From an uncultured Lachnospiraceae bacterium (GTDB lineage: Bacteria > Bacillota > Clostridia > Lachnospirales > Lachnospiraceae), in assembly GCA_945834545.1 (NCBI GenBank), contig CAMAHO010000015.1:1-21371 (forward strand): DNA of 21,371 nt, in the 5' to 3' direction. Below are positions 1-7,211 of this stretch, in pieces (the first letter of the stretch is position 1; every line of letters begins with the position of its first letter). The notes under the pieces were generated by a model, which worked only from the letters and a program-made list of their open reading frames with translations, searched no databases and had not been told where the DNA came from. Both the position numbers and the translations under genes were made by a program.

Positions 1-104
1 GTATAAAAGGGGTTAGATTTCCCAACTTTTTCGACTATGGGCTGGATTAATAAAAATTTTAGAATTGTCCAAAGGCCTGAAAATACTATGTTTTCAGATG
101 ATTA
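1..104. other. Upstream sequence without recognisable gene
   Basis: AT-rich sequence before CIRCE. It contains one small AT-rich stem, CTGAAAA (77-83) with TTTTCAG (91-97), which could end a gene outside the window. No convincing reading frame. Confidence 0.4.
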
Positions 105-131
105 CTAGCACTCAACTTGGTTGAGTGCTAA
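105..131 (+). promoter_or_regulatory. CIRCE operator (HrcA binding site) upstream of htpG
   Basis: The inverted repeat CTAGCACTC - 9 nt - GAGTGCTAA matches the CIRCE consensus (TTAGCACTC-N9-GAGTGCTAA) with one mismatch in the outermost bases. CIRCE is the binding site of the heat-shock repressor HrcA. It lies just upstream of the best htpG promoter, so HrcA would block polymerase there rather than downstream in the leader. The match is seen directly; HrcA control is inferred from the known family. Confidence 0.93.
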
Positions 132-138
132 TTTTTTG

Positions 139-167
139 TTGACTTTTAAGAGTGGGAGAGATAAACT
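139..167 (+). promoter_or_regulatory. Sigma-A promoter of htpG
   Basis: TTGACT (139-144) and TAAACT (162-167) are separated by 17 bp, close to the vegetative consensus. It starts 7 bp after CIRCE and about 40 bp before the htpG ATG. A weaker alternative would use TTGAGT (121-126) inside CIRCE as the -35 box. The leader carries AGGAAAG (191-197) as ribosome binding site. Confidence 0.6.
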
Positions 168-207
168 GTATTCATAAATTCAAAACAGAAAGGAAAGTGA
201 TTTATTT

Positions 208-2298
208 ATGGCAGAAAGAAATGGATCCTTATCCATTAACAGCGACAATATTTTTCCAATTATAAAGAAGTGGTTGTATTCCGACCACGACATTTTTTAC
301 AGAGAGTTAATCTCCAATGGATGTGATGCAGTTACGAAACTGAAAAAGTTGGATATGATGGGAGAGTACACTCTGCCGGAGGGTTTTAAAGCCCGCGTGG
401 ATGTAGTGGTAGACCCTGACAAAAAGACCTTAACCTTTACAGATAACGGCTTGGGTATGACAGCCGATGAGGTGGAGGAGTACATCAATCAGATTGCCTT
501 TTCCGGTGCTACGGATTTTATTGAGAAATACAAAGACAAGAGCAACGCAGACCAGATTATCGGTCACTTTGGTTTAGGCTTCTACTCCGCATTTATGGTA
601 GCGGATGAGGTTCACATTGATACCCTGTCTTATCAGGCGGGTGCTACCCCTGTTCATTGGGAGTGCGATGGCGGTACAGAGTATTCCATGAAGGATGGCA
701 CCAAGGATACGGTGGGCACCACAATCACCTTGTTTATAAATGAAGATTGCCTGGAGTTTTGCAATGAGTACAAGGCAAGAGAAGTGATTAAGAAGTACTG
801 TTCCTTTATGCCCACTGAGATTTATTTATCCAAGGCCAATAACCAGGATACACAGACCATCAAGGAGAGCGAGAAGCTCCCGGAGGATGAGGTTGTAGAG
901 GAGATTCCTGCGGAGGTAAAGGAAGGCGAGGAAGCGAAGGAGCCTGAGGAGAAGAAACTTAAGATTAAGAAACGCCCTGAGCTTTTGAACGAGACTACCC
1001 CCCTTTGGACAAAGCATCCCAATGAGTGTACCAAGGAGGAATACCAGGAATTCTATCGCAAGGTATTCCAGGACTACAAGGAGCCTCTGTTCTGGATCCA
1101 TCTGAATATGGATTATCCTTTCAACCTGAAAGGTATCCTGTACTTCCCTAAGATTAATATGGAGTATGAATCCATTGAGGGTACCATTAAGCTGTATAAC
1201 AACCAGGTATTTATTGCTGACAATATTAAGGAAGTGATTCCGGAATACTTGCTTCTCTTAAAGGGTGTCATTGACTGTCCTGATTTGCCTTTGAATGTTT
1301 CCAGAAGTGCTCTTCAGAATGACGGCTTTGTGAAGAAGATTTCCGAGTACATTACCAAGAAGGTAGCGGACAAGCTATCCGGTATGTGCAAGACTGAAAA
1401 AGAGGAATATGAGAAGTATTGGGACGACATCAGTCCGTTCATCAAGTTTGGCTGTTTAAAGGATGAAAAGTTCTGTGAGAAAATGAACGATTACATTCTG
1501 TTCAAGAATCTGGACGGCAAGTATATGACCTTGCCTGAATGCCTTGAGGTGAAGCCTATGGATGAGGAAGAGGGCGAAGCTTCAGAAAAGGCCGTGGATG
1601 AAAACGGCAATACTGTGGAAGCCGAGGTGGTAACAGAGGCAGAAGACACAGAGGCGGCTGATGCTTCAGAGGAGGCAGAAAAGAAGGATAAGACCATCTA
1701 TTATGTAACGGACGAGAAACAGCAGAGCCAGTACATCAATATGTTTAAGTCTGCTAAGATGGATGCGGTTATCCTGACCCACAATATTGACCAGCCCTTC
1801 GTGTCTATGCTGGAAAGCAAGAATGAAGGCGTCAAGTTTATGCGTATCGACGCAGATGTAACGGATGCTATGAAGGCCAAGACCTCCAAGAAGGCAGAAG
1901 AGGAATTTGCTAAGCTTGCAGAGGAAATCGGCAAGGTGATTAAGAAGGCGGTTAAGAACGATAAGCTGGCTGTCAAGGTAGAAAAGCTTAAGAATAAGAA
2001 GGTCGCTTCTGTACTCACACTCTCTGAGGAAAGCAGAAGAATGGCAGATATGATGAAGATGTACTCTATGCCCGGTATGGATATGGGTGACTTCGGAAAG
2101 GATGGCGAGACCTTAATCTTAAATGCAAATCATCCCTTAGTGCAGTTTGTGACAGAGCATCAGGATGATAAGAATGTGACTATGGTTTGCGAACAGCTGT
2201 ATGATTTGGCAAAGCTTCAGCAGGCTCCTCTTGAGCCCGAGGCAATGACAAAGTTCATTGCAAGAAGCAACGACATTATGATGATGATGGTTAAATAA
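208..2298 (+). CDS. htpG: Molecular chaperone HtpG (Hsp90 family)
   Basis: This is an ATP-dependent cytosolic chaperone of 696 residues (E. coli HtpG has about 624). The N-terminal GHKL ATPase domain shows the Glu/Asn helix ELISNGCDAV (E33, N37, D40), DNGLGM at 79-84, the glycine-rich lid IGHFGLGFYSAFM at 118-130 and GTT at 170-172. The middle domain has LNVSR at 362-366, whose arginine reaches the ATP gamma-phosphate in Hsp90s. Two acidic stretches account for the extra length: residues about 211-262 between the N and middle domains, like the eukaryotic charged linker, and about 451-493, rich in Glu, Asp and Ala, before the C-terminal half. The ATG follows AGGAAAG at a good distance. CIRCE upstream indicates HrcA heat-shock control. 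It is monocistronic, ending in a hairpin terminator formed by the downstream repeat. Confidence 0.97.
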   Translation: MAERNGSLSINSDNIFPIIKKWLYSDHDIFYRELISNGCDAVTKLKKLDMMGEYTLPEGFKARVDVVVDPDKKTLTFTDNGLGMTADEVEEYINQIAFSGATDFIEKYKDKSNADQIIGHFGLGFYSAFMVADEVHIDTLSYQAGATPVHWECDGGTEYSMKDGTKDTVGTTITLFINEDCLEFCNEYKAREVIKKYCSFMPTEIYLSKANNQDTQTIKESEKLPEDEVVEEIPAEVKEGEEAKEPEEKKLKIKKRPELLNETTPLWTKHPNECTKEEYQEFYRKVFQDYKEPLFWIHLNMDYPFNLKGILYFPKINMEYESIEGTIKLYNNQVFIADNIKEVIPEYLLLLKGVIDCPDLPLNVSRSALQNDGFVKKISEYITKKVADKLSGMCKTEKEEYEKYWDDISPFIKFGCLKDEKFCEKMNDYILFKNLDGKYMTLPECLEVKPMDEEEGEASEKAVDENGNTVEAEVVTEAEDTEAADASEEAEKKDKTIYYVTDEKQQSQYINMFKSAKMDAVILTHNIDQPFVSMLESKNEGVKFMRIDADVTDAMKAKTSKKAEEEFAKLAEEIGKVIKKAVKNDKLAVKVEKLKNKKVASVLTLSEESRRMADMMKMYSMPGMDMGDFGKDGETLILNANHPLVQFVTEHQDDKNVTMVCEQLYDLAKLQQAPLEPEAMTKFIARSNDIMMMMVK

Positions 2299-2306
2299 GG
2301 AACTGT

Positions 2307-2680
2307 GTGCCAGGGGGACGGTAAAAAGTGGCTTTTTATCTGTCCCTCTGGTTTTTTGTCTGTGCATATGGCAGGAGTAGACCAGCTTCGCCGTTGGGTA
2401 TCTTTCAATCACGCTACGAATGCTTGTTTTTCTAAATACTTTGATTTATGCTGAGATACCGTACGAGACCGTCGCCCATTCGCCGTCCTGGCTCAGGGGC
2501 GACTTTGTTCGACATCGTGTCGAACAATCTCTGAAGTAGACAAAGTATTAAGAAAAACGTAACCTTCTTCGCTATCGAATTGAAAAATACCTAACGGCAA
2601 AGCTGGTCTGTACCTTCCATATACATAGACCGAACCAATGGGGACAGATAAAAAGCCACTTTTTACCGTCCCCCTGGCAC
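2307..2680. repeat. 374-bp long-hairpin repeat (MITE/REPIN-like) with perfect 40-bp terminal inverted repeats
   Basis: The outer 40 bp (2307-2346 and 2641-2680) are perfect reverse complements beginning GTGCCAGGGGGACGG. Complementarity continues inward, imperfectly but clearly, to about 2451 and 2532: for example ACCAGCTTCGCCGTT on the left mirrors ACCAGCTTTGCCGTT in the complement of the right arm. Nearly the whole intergenic region could thus fold as one hairpin. The centre holds two more stems, GTCGCCC/GGGCGAC (2471-2477/2497-2503) and TTGTTCGACA/TGTCGAACAA (2505-2514/2518-2527). Each 40-bp terminus is itself a REP-type hairpin, and a related single unit lies at 7023-7071. No open frame inside looks genuine. 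It fills the htpG to MATE gap. Mobility by a RAYT-type transposase elsewhere in the genome is inference. Confidence 0.85.
2310..2357 (+). terminator. Intrinsic terminator of htpG formed by the left repeat arm
   Basis: The left REP unit folds as RNA: CCAG (2310-2313) pairs with CTGG (2348-2351), GGGAC with GTCCC, and TAAAAAG with CTTTTTA, leaving a 3-nt loop, one bulge and two G-U pairs. Six T residues (2352-2357) follow at once. It starts 12 bp after the htpG stop. The repeat therefore seems to serve as the htpG terminator. Confidence 0.75.
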
Positions 2681-2703
2681 AACTACATAGACAAAATAGT
2701 ACA

Positions 2704-2732
2704 TTGAAATAGAGGATAAAAAAACATAGAAT
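2704..2732 (+). promoter_or_regulatory. Sigma-A promoter of the MATE exporter gene
   Basis: TTGAAA (2704-2709) and TAGAAT (2727-2732) are separated by 17 bp, just outside the right end of the long repeat. The ribosome binding site GGGAG (2761-2765) and the ATG at 2773 follow. Confidence 0.6.
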
Positions 2733-2772
2733 CGTAGGTATCATGATTGTTTAGAGTTTAGGGAGAACACAT

Positions 2773-4137
2773 ATGAAACAAGCAAATGCTGCGATAGAAA
2801 TTGATGAAAAGACGCCCCTGTTAATGATCGCAGGACCTATGTTTATGGAGCTTCTCTTGAACATCCTGCTTCACAATGTTGATACCATGATGTTAAGCCA
2901 TTATTCGGAGAATGCGGTGGGGGCGGTAGGAAATGCAAATCAGACCATGTTTTTGATCATTATCCTGTTTAACATCATTGCTACTGCTACATCAGTCGTG
3001 GTAGCACAGTATCTGGGGGCAGGGAAAAAGGAGGAGATGAACCAGATTTATACCTTGGCTATGGTGGTGAATCTGGGCGTTGGAATTCTTCTTAGTGCAG
3101 GCTTTGTAGCCTTTAGTCCGCTCATGCTGAAACTGACCAGGGTTCCCCAGGAAATGGTGGGAGACTGCTTAACCTATATCGCTATTGTGGGTGGTTGCCT
3201 TTTTTTGCAGGCTTGTTACAATGTTATGCTGCAGATTTTGCGATGCAATGGCTATACAAAGGTGGGAATGTATGTCTCCATCATCATTAATATCATTAAC
3301 ATTTTGGGAAATTATCTGTTCTTATATGGACCATTAAAGTTCCTGAATCTGGGAGTGGCAGGTGTTGCCATATCTACGGTTGTTTCCAGGGTGATAGCGC
3401 TGATTGTAGCCCTTGTGTTTTTCTTTCACAAAAAAATTGGCAAACTTAGTCTCAGACTACTTTTTCCTTTTCCATATAGGATGCTGGTACAGATGTTTCA
3501 AATCGGTTTGCCCTCAGCGGGGGAGAATCTTTCCTATGATTTTGCCCAGGTCATCCTGCTGTCCTTTATTAACAGCATGGGGAATGAGGCTGTAAATGCA
3601 AGAACCTACTGTCAGTCCATTATCAGCTTTGCAATTATTTTTACAAACGCCTGTGCAATGGCAACGCAGATTATCACCGGGCATTTGGTTGGCGCCGAAA
3701 AGGAAGAGGAAGCTTATAAACGGGTTTTTAAAACTTTGCGGTTAACCCTGCCGGTTTCTATCGGCGTAGCTCTTGTAAACTGGCTTCTGTCACCTCTGAC
3801 CCTGCGCCTGTTTACAGAGAATCAGAATGTCATTCAGCTTGGCTTTTCCATTATGCTGGTAGATGTCTTTATTGAGATAGGAAGGTGCTTAAATCTAACC
3901 TTTGTCAATAGCTTGAAGGCAGCAGGAGATTACATGTACACCCTGATAGTAGGGCTGATCAGTATGTGGGGGATTGGAGTTGTTGTCAGTTACCTACTTG
4001 GAATCGGCCTTGGCTTTGGCGTGGCAGGAGTTTTTGCCGGAACAGCGGCAGATGAGATTATACGAGGTTTGGTGACTATGAGACGATGGTATCAAAAGAA
4101 GTGGGTTGGTAAAGCAATCGTGAAAAAGACTACATAG
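2773..4137 (+). CDS. MATE-family multidrug/sodium antiporter
   Basis: This integral membrane exporter of 454 residues has the length and about 12 hydrophobic segments usual for the MATE (NorM/DinF-like) family, which expels cationic drugs or metabolites in exchange for Na+ or H+. The N-terminal half begins with the family-typical stretch LLMIAGPMFMELLLN followed by NVDTMMLSHY, and AQYLGAGKKEEMN (about residues 78-90) fits the conserved loop of the first half. The second half begins near residue 230 (FQIGLPSAGENLSYD), the internal pseudo-repeat of the fold. The start is supported by GGGAG 7 bp upstream. The gene has its own promoter and ends in a strong hairpin, so it seems to stand alone. The substrate cannot be told from sequence. 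Confidence 0.92.
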   Translation: MKQANAAIEIDEKTPLLMIAGPMFMELLLNILLHNVDTMMLSHYSENAVGAVGNANQTMFLIIILFNIIATATSVVVAQYLGAGKKEEMNQIYTLAMVVNLGVGILLSAGFVAFSPLMLKLTRVPQEMVGDCLTYIAIVGGCLFLQACYNVMLQILRCNGYTKVGMYVSIIINIINILGNYLFLYGPLKFLNLGVAGVAISTVVSRVIALIVALVFFFHKKIGKLSLRLLFPFPYRMLVQMFQIGLPSAGENLSYDFAQVILLSFINSMGNEAVNARTYCQSIISFAIIFTNACAMATQIITGHLVGAEKEEEAYKRVFKTLRLTLPVSIGVALVNWLLSPLTLRLFTENQNVIQLGFSIMLVDVFIEIGRCLNLTFVNSLKAAGDYMYTLIVGLISMWGIGVVVSYLLGIGLGFGVAGVFAGTAADEIIRGLVTMRRWYQKKWVGKAIVKKTT

Positions 4138-4139
4138 GA

Positions 4140-4178
4140 AAGAGCGTAAGCTATGCAATTATCATAGCTTACGCTCTT
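4140..4178. terminator. Bidirectional hairpin terminator between convergent genes
   Basis: A perfect 16-bp stem (AAGAGCGTAAGCTATG at 4140-4155, complement at 4163-4178) has a 7-nt loop. It starts 2 bp after the MATE stop and lies 46 bp past the end of uxuB on the other strand. The following T-run is weak, but the position between convergent genes and the perfect stem fit a shared terminator. Confidence 0.75.
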
Positions 4179-4204
4179 GTATTTGCTTGAATTATAGAAG
4201 CAAG

Positions 4205-4235
4205 AGCAACAAAAAACTCCGTCCCTAATGCAACA
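4205..4235 (-). repeat. Decayed half copy of the REP family B unit, overlapping the uxuB 3' end
   Basis: On the minus strand these 31 bases match the start of the inverted repeat at 18759-18801 at 25 of 31 positions, including an exact TAGGGACGG core. The uxuB stop codon (4225-4227) and the last few codons lie inside it. The second half of the unit (CCGTCCC) is absent, so it can no longer form the unit hairpin. A chance match cannot be fully excluded. Confidence 0.55.
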
Positions 4236-5844
4236 CATACTTCTCCAGTGTCTTTTCAACAGCCCCTATGCCACTGGAAAGCTCGGCAAAGTACTGCTTT
4301 ACTAAATCAGCCATGCCGATTTCCAAGAGATTTACACCAAAAATCTTTTCATTTGCCAGAAGCTTATCTAAGCCCGACAAATCCTTGGGTGAGGCATCCA
4401 GCTTATAACCAGCCACATAGGGAGTGGCGGTTGCAAGCAGTGGATCGGAGCTGGGAGTAAAGGAATTGCCCTTATCGTCAACGGCCATCAAATAGCGCAG
4501 CCAGCCGGCAAATACCAGAGGAATGAGCTTGAGGTCAGCTGTGTTTAACTCGGAGCTCTTCTCATAGGCTTTGATGGTTTCGCCAAAGCGAATGGCAAGC
4601 TTTTGAGAGGTGTCCGTTGCAATTCTCTGAGGAGTATCCGGCAGGAAGGGGTTGGGGATACGGATATTTACAACCTCATCAATGAATTTCTTGGGATCAA
4701 TAATACCGGGGTTTACTACCACCGGAAGACCTTCCTTATAGCCGATGATTTCCACCATCTTCTTCAGAACAGGATTTTTCATTTCATCCGAAATTAAGGT
4801 GTAACCCAATAGGCATCCGTACACTGCTAAGGCAGTATGAAGAGGATTTAAGCAGGTGCAGACCTTCATTTTTTCCACCTTATCAACTGTCTCTCTGGCA
4901 GTGAAGATGATGCCGCCCTTTTCCAGGGCAGGATGGCCGTTAGGGAAAGCGTCCTCAATGACTAAATACTCACATTCCTCGGCATTTACAAAAGGTGCGA
5001 TATAAGTATTCTTGGAGGTGATTACCGGCTCCAGTTCCTCCAATCCGTCAGCTAAGAGCATTTCTTCTACTTTTTGGTCAGGTCTTGGAGTGATTTTGTC
5101 AATCATACTCCAGGGGAAAGAAACCTTGCTGCTATCCTTGACATAGGCTAAGAAGCCCTCATGGCAAAGCTTGTTTTCCACCCAGACGGTTGCAAAGGCA
5201 AGCACTGCTGCATACAGCTTATCTCCGTTGTGGGAGCAGTTGTCCATGCTGACCATAGCAAGGGGGAGCGCCCCTGCTTCGTAGCGGGTGTAAAGGAGAG
5301 AGACAACCTTTCCCAAATAGCTCATGGGAGCCACCGGACCTGACTTGTAATCCTCCTGTATTGCCGGAAGCAGGTCACCCTTGCCGTCTACCAGGCTATA
5401 TCCCTTTTCTGTGATGGTAAAGCTTGCCATCTGCAGGGAGGGATTGGCAAAGATTTCCTTCAGTCGGCTGTATTCTTTTTCATTCTGACTATCCAAAATC
5501 AGAGATTCCGTGATGCTTCCAACAACGGTTTTCTCAACGGTATTGTTGGATTTCAGGGTGGCAAGGAGACTTAGATTATCATGGGGACGGTTGCTTTTCT
5601 CAATGATTTCGTAATCATAGCCTTCTGCTGCGATTAAGCCGGTATCTAACACGCCCTCATTTAATAAGGTCTGAACCACATTTGCCTGAAAGGCGCGGAA
5701 AATATTGCCGGCACCAAAATGAATCCAGGTTGGGTTGGCATAAGTTTTGGCAGCAACAGCTTCGTAATCAAAGGTGGGAAGCTGATATCCCTTCGCCAGA
5801 AATTCTGCCTTGTCTTTTTTTATTCCTTCTCTTGTCAGTTTCAT
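4225..5844 (-). CDS. uxuB: Mannitol dehydrogenase-family oxidoreductase, probable fructuronate reductase
   Basis: A cytosolic NAD-dependent polyol dehydrogenase of about 539 residues, as expected for the long-chain mannitol dehydrogenase/UxuB family. It probably interconverts D-fructuronate and D-mannonate. HFGAGNIFRAF (near residues 43-53) is the N-terminal nucleotide-binding motif. MDNCSHNGDK (about 200-209) and FPWSMIDKITP (about 243-253) are family blocks. MKVCTCLNPLH (about 326-336) supplies the Lys, Asn and His of the active site, with one more residue between Lys and Asn than I remember for classical mannitol dehydrogenases. Two ATGs are in tandem (5847 and 5844); AAGG at 5851-5854 is 3 bp from the first and 6 bp from the second, so I chose the second. 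It lies 66 bp after uxuA on the same strand, which argues for fructuronate rather than mannitol as substrate. The last codons lie in a decayed repeat. Confidence 0.8.
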   Translation of the reverse strand: MKLTREGIKKDKAEFLAKGYQLPTFDYEAVAAKTYANPTWIHFGAGNIFRAFQANVVQTLLNEGVLDTGLIAAEGYDYEIIEKSNRPHDNLSLLATLKSNNTVEKTVVGSITESLILDSQNEKEYSRLKEIFANPSLQMASFTITEKGYSLVDGKGDLLPAIQEDYKSGPVAPMSYLGKVVSLLYTRYEAGALPLAMVSMDNCSHNGDKLYAAVLAFATVWVENKLCHEGFLAYVKDSSKVSFPWSMIDKITPRPDQKVEEMLLADGLEELEPVITSKNTYIAPFVNAEECEYLVIEDAFPNGHPALEKGGIIFTARETVDKVEKMKVCTCLNPLHTALAVYGCLLGYTLISDEMKNPVLKKMVEIIGYKEGLPVVVNPGIIDPKKFIDEVVNIRIPNPFLPDTPQRIATDTSQKLAIRFGETIKAYEKSSELNTADLKLIPLVFAGWLRYLMAVDDKGNSFTPSSDPLLATATPYVAGYKLDASPKDLSGLDKLLANEKIFGVNLLEIGMADLVKQYFAELSSGIGAVEKTLEKYVLH

Positions 5845-5910
5845 CATAAACCTTCTTTCTGTGAATTTGAATACTGAGTTGCTATGTAGTAGCTATCTCA
5901 AACAGAACCG

Positions 5911-6978
5911 TTATTTGTGGGACTTTTGGATTGCCTCCCACAGACCGTTTAAGTAGGTTGCACCCAAAGCTCTGTCGTAAAGACCATAGCCCGGCATGGC
6001 TACTTCGTCCCAAATCATACGGCCGTGATCAGGACGAATAGGTCCCTCAAAGCCGATATCATAGAGAGCAAGCATAATCTCATACATATCGAAGGTTCCG
6101 TCGCTGGAAAGATGAGCAGACTCTTCAAAATCGGTAGGAGAGTTAAACTTCAGATTGCGTACATGGGCAAAATGAATTCTGCCCTTTAAGGAGCGAATCA
6201 TATCCGGCAAATCATTTTCCAGGTTTGTGCCGTAAGAGCCGGAGCAGAAAGTAACACCGTTATGAGGGTTGTCTACCATCTTCATCATGCGTAGGATGTT
6301 CTCCTTATTGATGATGATTCTGGGAAGGCCGAATACACTCCAAGCAGGATCATCAGGATGGATTGCCATGTTGATATCGTATTTGTCGCAAACAGGCATG
6401 ATTCTTTCCAGAAAGTATTTCAGATTTGCAAAAAGCTTCTCGTCGTCCACATCCTTATACATTTCAAAGAGTTCCTTAATGTGGGCCATTCTTTCAGGCT
6501 CCCAACCGGGGAGAATCGCTCCGTTGGCATCACCGGAAATGGAAGCAAACATATCCTCGGGATTTAGCGCATCCACAGCCTCCTGGGTGTAAGCCAGAAC
6601 AGTGGAGCCATCCGGACGAACTCTGGCAAGCTCGGTTCTGGTCCAGTCAAACACCGGCATAAAGTTGTAGCATACCATATGGATACCGGCCTGACCCAGG
6701 CGCTCCAGAGTAGTAATATAGTTGTCGATGTATTTATCTCTGTCGGGGGTGCCTACCTTGATGGCATCGTGAATGTTAACGCTTTCAATACCTGCAAGCT
6801 CAAGTCCCGCATCTTCAATTTCTTTTTTGAGAGCCAGGATATCTTCCATCTCCCAAGCCTCTCCGGGAGCAGTACCGTAGAGAGTGGAAATCACTCCGGT
6901 AACGCCGGGAATCTGTCTGATTTGTTTTAAGGTTACGGTGTCGTATTTGCTGCCGTACCAGCGAAGTGTCATCTGCAT
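5911..6978 (-). CDS. uxuA: Mannonate dehydratase
   Basis: Converts D-mannonate to 2-keto-3-deoxygluconate in hexuronate (pectin or glucuronide) breakdown; cytosolic and metal-dependent, with a TIM-barrel fold. The protein starts MQMTLRWYG, as the family usually does. Likely metal ligands are the His of AIHPDDP, the Cys of FCSGSYG, the His of HFAHVRN and the Asp of RPDHGR (residues about 207, 245, 272 and 317 from this start). The frame also has an ATG at 6993, but that ATG is part of the ribosome binding site itself (GGAGG, complement of 6987-6991), which lies 8 bp before the ATG at 6978; I therefore take 6978, giving 355 residues. It is first gene of a uxuAB operon and faces the AraC-type regulator across a 233-bp gap containing a REP hairpin. 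Confidence 0.93.
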   Translation of the reverse strand: MQMTLRWYGSKYDTVTLKQIRQIPGVTGVISTLYGTAPGEAWEMEDILALKKEIEDAGLELAGIESVNIHDAIKVGTPDRDKYIDNYITTLERLGQAGIHMVCYNFMPVFDWTRTELARVRPDGSTVLAYTQEAVDALNPEDMFASISGDANGAILPGWEPERMAHIKELFEMYKDVDDEKLFANLKYFLERIMPVCDKYDINMAIHPDDPAWSVFGLPRIIINKENILRMMKMVDNPHNGVTFCSGSYGTNLENDLPDMIRSLKGRIHFAHVRNLKFNSPTDFEESAHLSSDGTFDMYEIMLALYDIGFEGPIRPDHGRMIWDEVAMPGYGLYDRALGATYLNGLWEAIQKSHK

Positions 6979-7022
6979 AAAGGCTTCCTCCATTACTATA
7001 GTTTCGTTTTCTCTGCTTTAGT

Positions 7023-7071
7023 GTGCCAGGGGGGACACATAAAAAACCATTTTTTACCGTCCCCATGGTAC
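7023..7071. repeat. Single REP family A unit in the uxuA / araC-type intergenic region
   Basis: The stem GTGCCAGGGGGGAC (7023-7036) pairs imperfectly with GTCCCCATGGTAC (7059-7071), and inside it TAAAAAA pairs with TTTTTTA. Its minus strand matches the first 40 bp of the long element at 2307, including GGGGACGGTAAAAA. It is thus one hairpin unit without the partner arm. It lies in the leader region of uxuA about 45 bp before that start. The rest of the gap (7072-7197) is AT-rich; TTGAAT (7130-7135), 17 bp, TTATAG is a possible weak promoter for the regulator. I see no clear sugar-repressor operator. Confidence 0.8.
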
Positions 7072-7211
7072 ATGGTCAGTATAAAACACTATAAAATGCA
7101 AGGGAATCCTATTAGTTGCTTGAATTGTTGCAAAAATTGCTGTTATAGGGCGGCTCAATTATTGCTTTTTTGGAGAAAGGATGATATCACTAGAGATAGG
7201 AGGTGGTTGCT

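Noticed and set aside
77..97. Small stem CTGAAAA/TTTTCAG before CIRCE as a terminator
   Set aside because: Seven AT-rich pairs without a following T-run are too weak to call.
826..1101. 91-codon minus-strand frame inside htpG
   Set aside because: Antisense to the charged-linker region; a Glu/Lys-rich sense strand leaves Leu/Phe/Ser-rich open antisense frames by codon bias alone.
2137..2412. Minus-strand frames crossing the htpG 3' end and left repeat arm
   Set aside because: They read antisense through htpG codons and the repeat; composition is not protein-like.
2307..2680. CRISPR array or riboswitch in the repeat-rich gap
   Set aside because: The repeats are an inverted pair, not direct repeats with spacers, and no known riboswitch core was recognised.
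2493..2744. Minus-strand open frame of 83 codons in the htpG-MATE gap
   Set aside because: It lies almost wholly within the right arm of the long hairpin repeat, lacks a ribosome binding site and its sequence is dictated by the repeat.
7078..7106. uxuA promoter with TATACT (minus strand, 7078-7083)
   Set aside because: No acceptable -35 box lies at 16-18 bp, so I did not list it as a feature.
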